NCBI GenBank assembly: GCA_964371655.1
Contig: CAYJOD010000009.1
Span: 62,001-126,000, forward strand
DNA length: 64,000 nucleotides
Reading direction: 5' to 3'
Origin: CAZGSN01 sp964371655
GTDB taxonomy: Bacteria; Desulfobacterota; Binatia; HRBIN30
In this document: positions 61,363 to 64,000 of the stretch, piece after piece
Numbering within the stretch: position 1 is the first letter of the stretch
Layout of the letters: each line of letters begins with the position of its first letter
Position numbers and translations under genes: made by a program
The notes under the pieces: generated by a model
What the model was told of the DNA's origin: nothing
Database searches by the model: none
What the model saw: only the letters and a program-made list of their open reading frames with translations

Positions 61363-62337
61363 ATGCGTGCAATGGTAGCGACAGATTGGTGCGAGCCGGC
61401 GGACCTCAAGCTCGTGGAGTTGCCCGACCCGGTCCCGAAGCCGGGGCAGGTCTTGATCGACGTACGTGCCATCGGCTGCAACTTCTTCGATATCCTCATG
61501 GTGCAGGGGAAGTATCAGGTGAAACCGCAATTCCCGTTCGCACCGGGAGGAGAGATTTCCGGTGTCGTGCGCGGCACCGGCGACGGCGTCGGCAACTGCC
61601 GGCCCGGCGATCGCGTCTTCGCCCTGTTGGGATGGGGCGGCTTCGCCAGCGCGGCGCTCGCCCCGACCGCAGGCGTCGTACGGATACCCGACTCGATGAG
61701 CTTCGAACACGGAGCCGCGTTCGGCATCGTCTACCAGACTTCCTATTTCGGATTGGTGTACCGCGCCGCTCTGCAAGCGGGCGAAACGTTGCTTGTGCAT
61801 GCCGCTGCCGGCGGGGTGGGATTGGCCGCGGTGCAGATCGGCAAAGCGCTCGGCGCCCGGGTGCTGGCAACCGCAAGCTCCGCGGAGAAGCTGGCGATCG
61901 CCAAGCAGCACGGCGCCGACGAGGCCTTCGACTACAGCAAGCCGGATTGGGTGGATCGTGTGAAGGAGGCCACCGGAGGGCGCGGTGCCGACGTGATCTA
62001 CGACCCGGTCGGCGGTGACGTCTTCGACCTATCGACGAAGTGCATCGCCTTCAGCGGCCGTCTGCTCGTCGTCGGTTTCGCTTCGGGACGCATCCCGACG
62101 ATCGAGGTCAATCGTATCCTGCTCAAGAACATCGCGGTCATCGGCCTGCATTGGGGCGCCTATCGCCAGCACGATCCCGACAAGATTCCGCAAGCGACGC
62201 GAGCCCTGTTCGAGCTCTACGACCAAGGCAAGGTGTGCCCACTGATCTCGTCGACGTATCCCCTGACCCAAGCCGCCGCCGCGCTCGATGAGATCGCGTC
62301 GCGACGCAGTGTCGGCAAGGTGCTGCTCATCCCGTGA
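61363..62337 (+). CDS. NADPH:quinone oxidoreductase family (zinc-free MDR)
   Basis: 324 aa, ATG at 61363 with GTAGGAGAAG upstream. MDR fold: RAMVATDWCEPADLKLVELPDP, RAIGCNFFDILMVQGKY (catalytic-domain start, no zinc-ligand Cys/His set), FPFAPGGEISGVV, PGDRVFALLGWGGFASAA, VHAAAGGVGLAAVQIGKALGARV (Rossmann loop), GADVIYDPVGGDVF, and the ending RRSVGKVLLIP. Reduces quinones or alpha,beta-unsaturated carbonyl compounds; relatives in this clade sit near acyl-CoA genes. Complete, unlike the partial copy at the window start. Confidence 0.9.
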   Translation: MRAMVATDWCEPADLKLVELPDPVPKPGQVLIDVRAIGCNFFDILMVQGKYQVKPQFPFAPGGEISGVVRGTGDGVGNCRPGDRVFALLGWGGFASAALAPTAGVVRIPDSMSFEHGAAFGIVYQTSYFGLVYRAALQAGETLLVHAAAGGVGLAAVQIGKALGARVLATASSAEKLAIAKQHGADEAFDYSKPDWVDRVKEATGGRGADVIYDPVGGDVFDLSTKCIAFSGRLLVVGFASGRIPTIEVNRILLKNIAVIGLHWGAYRQHDPDKIPQATRALFELYDQGKVCPLISSTYPLTQAAAALDEIASRRSVGKVLLIP

Positions 62338-62367
62338 AGACGGGCGGCACCAAGCTGCCGCTCGGAA

Positions 62368-62450
62368 AATGGAAAACAGGAAACCGAAAACCGGGGATGG
62401 AAAACCGGTGAATTGACCCGTTTCCGGTCTCCGGTTTTCCATTTGCTTCG
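62368..62450. repeat. GGAAAATGGAAAACAGGAAACCG inverted tract
   Basis: GGAAAATGGAAAACAGGAAACC is mirrored by GGTCTCCGGTTTTCCATTTG 60 bp later, forming a long imperfect hairpin between convergent genes. It may act as a bidirectional terminator or be another text-like tract. Confidence 0.55.
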
Positions 62451-62458
62451 TACTCCTC

Positions 62459-63994
62459 TCAAACCGATTCCCAGAAGGCACGCTCAGTTTCGTAGGGCGC
62501 ATCTTCGACAGCACTCTCGGCGCCGAAGACCATCGTCTTGCGCCGGGCGCTGTCGTAACCCGTCCACTCCTCGAAGCCGATGCGACCGGGCTGTCCGCTG
62601 TGCGCGAACGAGATCCAGGCGTCCTGCATGTTCTGAGCGAGACCATCCGCCAGCGGACCAGAGCCGGTGAAGCGGCCGATCATCGGATTGCTGTTGGTCC
62701 CGAACACGAATGGAACTTCAAGCCCGTGACAGGCGCCGAGAGCACCGTCGAGAAACGGCGACGTCCACGTGAAGAGATAGGCGTAGGTGTGGGGCTGGTG
62801 CTTGGCCTGCAACTCCGCCAGGTGCATCGCCGGGGAACGGGACAAGCGGTCGGAGTCGATGGCGAACCACAGATCGGGCGGCGTGATGCTTTGGCCGCGC
62901 ACACCTCTCGCATCACGATAGATCTCAACCGCGCGGCGCCCGTGGGGTAGGCCGTGCTCGTCGGCGCCCGCGACGATGCGCTCGCAGCGATTGATCAAGG
63001 ACGTCTCGTCCAACGAACGCGCCTTGGAATCCATGAGACCGAAAAGCTTCATCTCATCGAGGTTGGTTCCGGCGAGCACCGACACCGCCTGCGACAAGCC
63101 GCCGGCAATGGCCGCGAACGGATGCTGCGGCAGGACCACACCATCGACCACCGGCGCGAAGGCGAGCGGATGCTTCTTGGTCTGCGTCTTCAGATGCACT
63201 CGCTGCTGCGCCGCCAGAATGTCGGCGGCCGGAAGCTGCATGAGCCGGTCGGCATCCGCGTGCGGCACCTTGAGCTCTTTTAGTAGAGCCTCGGCGACGC
63301 CGTTGGCGCGCTCGCGACTGGCCACGAAGTTGGTGGCGCCGCTCTGCATGATCGCGCCTCGGAACATTCCCTGCGCGCGCGGCGTTCCCAGCAGGGTCGC
63401 GACGCTCATCGAACCGGCGGATTCGCCGAAGACCGTGACCCGCTGCGGATCGCCGCCAAACGCGGCGATCTCGTCACGCACCCATTCCAGCGCCGCAATC
63501 TGATCGAGCAACCCTTCATTTCCGGTAGCAGGGATACGGCCGTCGGTGATCTCGTTGAGATGAAGGAAGCCGAAGCTGCCGAGGCGATAGTTGATGGTGA
63601 CTACGACCAGGTCGCCACGGCGCGCCAACGTCTCGCCGTTGTACATCGTCTGCGCCCCGGAGCCGATCGTGTAGGCACCGCCATGAATCCATACCATCAC
63701 CGGCCGCCGCGCCGCGTCGCAAGCCGGTGTCCAAACGTTCAAGACGAGACAGTCTTCGCCGGTGTTGCTGAAGTCCAGCCCGAGCATCGGCCCGAGCATG
63801 CTGGAGCTCTGCAGCGCCGCGGTTCCGAAGCTCGTCGCATCGCGCACGCCCGCCCATGGCAGGGGCCGCTGCGGGGCCTTCCAGCGTCCCTGGCCCGACA
63901 CGCCAGCCGCGAACGGAATGCCGCGAAAGACGCGGATGCCGTTCTCCTCGCGACCTTCGAGTCGCCCGTAATTGGTCTCGACCGTGGGATTCAT
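62459..63994 (-). CDS. Type-B carboxylesterase
   Basis: 511 aa, ATG at 63992-63994, near the window edge. Alpha/beta hydrolase of the carboxylesterase/cholinesterase family: GIRVFRGIPFA, EDCLVLNVWTP, PVMVWIHGGAYTIGSG (oxyanion hole), VVVTINYRLGSFGFL, VTVFGESAGSMSVATLL (nucleophile Ser about 190), GTNLDEMKLFG (acid region), and GACHGLEVPFVFG (catalytic His). No signal peptide, so probably cytoplasmic. Hydrolyses carboxylic esters; substrate unknown. Convergent with the MDR gene. Confidence 0.92.
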   Translation of the reverse strand: MNPTVETNYGRLEGREENGIRVFRGIPFAAGVSGQGRWKAPQRPLPWAGVRDATSFGTAALQSSSMLGPMLGLDFSNTGEDCLVLNVWTPACDAARRPVMVWIHGGAYTIGSGAQTMYNGETLARRGDLVVVTINYRLGSFGFLHLNEITDGRIPATGNEGLLDQIAALEWVRDEIAAFGGDPQRVTVFGESAGSMSVATLLGTPRAQGMFRGAIMQSGATNFVASRERANGVAEALLKELKVPHADADRLMQLPAADILAAQQRVHLKTQTKKHPLAFAPVVDGVVLPQHPFAAIAGGLSQAVSVLAGTNLDEMKLFGLMDSKARSLDETSLINRCERIVAGADEHGLPHGRRAVEIYRDARGVRGQSITPPDLWFAIDSDRLSRSPAMHLAELQAKHQPHTYAYLFTWTSPFLDGALGACHGLEVPFVFGTNSNPMIGRFTGSGPLADGLAQNMQDAWISFAHSGQPGRIGFEEWTGYDSARRKTMVFGAESAVEDAPYETERAFWESV

Positions 63995-64000
63995 CTCGCT

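Overview
The window looks like one contig of a metagenome-assembled, high-GC Gram-negative bacterium of deltaproteobacterial grade. Candidatus Binatota and relatives are the best guess, but this is inference. Support: lipoproteins and outer-membrane barrels; an hslU-argB-argD-argF-argG block in the order seen in several deltaproteobacterial lineages; a DUF1329 protein next to DUF35/thiolase-like/crotonase genes; secreted proteins with long Thr-Pro linkers; and intergenic regions packed with dispersed repeats. An assembly gap (10 N, 58084-58093) breaks a tandemly repeated linker region. I found no rRNA, tRNA or CRISPR array.

Layout. 1-4.7 kb: end of an MDR reductase, a lipoprotein, an outer-membrane barrel, a clan AA protease, a formylglycine-generating-enzyme remnant, an APH-type kinase and a HIT protein. 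4.7-10.4 kb: lipid/acyl-CoA block, with a divergent DUF1329 gene and an operon of two DUF35 proteins plus two thiolase-like proteins, then a crotonase. 10.9-11.5 kb: a DUF4160/DUF2442-HTH pair. 12.1-17.5 kb: FixL-like hybrid kinase, TetR regulator, [3Fe-4S]-type ferredoxin, acyl-CoA synthetase, OmpA lipoprotein. 17.7-23.9 kb: YhbY, a large membrane glycosyltransferase with a propeller-like tail, a start-less ORF and a RelE/Phd-type pair. 24.1-32.0 kb: hslU, argBDFG, ychF and a TPR protein. 32.3-38.6 kb: PAP2, crotonase plus di-iron protein, small unknowns, dGTPase. 38.7-52.0 kb: cellulose synthesis (bcsC-bcsD-unknown-bcsA-bcsB on the minus strand, bcsZ convergent) and a lipoprotein. 52.3-55.1 kb: era, a D-cysteine-desulfhydrase-like enzyme, a Tat-exported subunit. 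55.6-61.0 kb: Thr-Pro-rich secreted proteins and a DUF1566 protein. 61.4-64 kb: MDR oxidoreductase and a type-B carboxylesterase.

How the genes work together. The best regulatory signal is a shared promoter/operator. A TTGACA -35 box, a CAAAC-x-A-x-CGTTTG palindrome in a 17-nt spacer, a -10 box, and a start codon 8 nt further on occur both before the DUF35/thiolase operon and before the tetR gene 7.7 kb away. This suggests the TetR protein controls both, and that both transcripts are leaderless or nearly so. The two thiolase-like proteins appear to lack the thiolase catalytic residues, so with their DUF35 partners they may form an aldolase-like (Ltp2/ChsH2-type) complex. The bcs genes encode a cellulose synthase and secretion system that includes a BcsD-like subunit. 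The intergenic space carries several repeat families. The most structured are GTAG-footed hairpins in inverted pairs with a 26-28-nt spacer, which resemble REP/REPIN elements.
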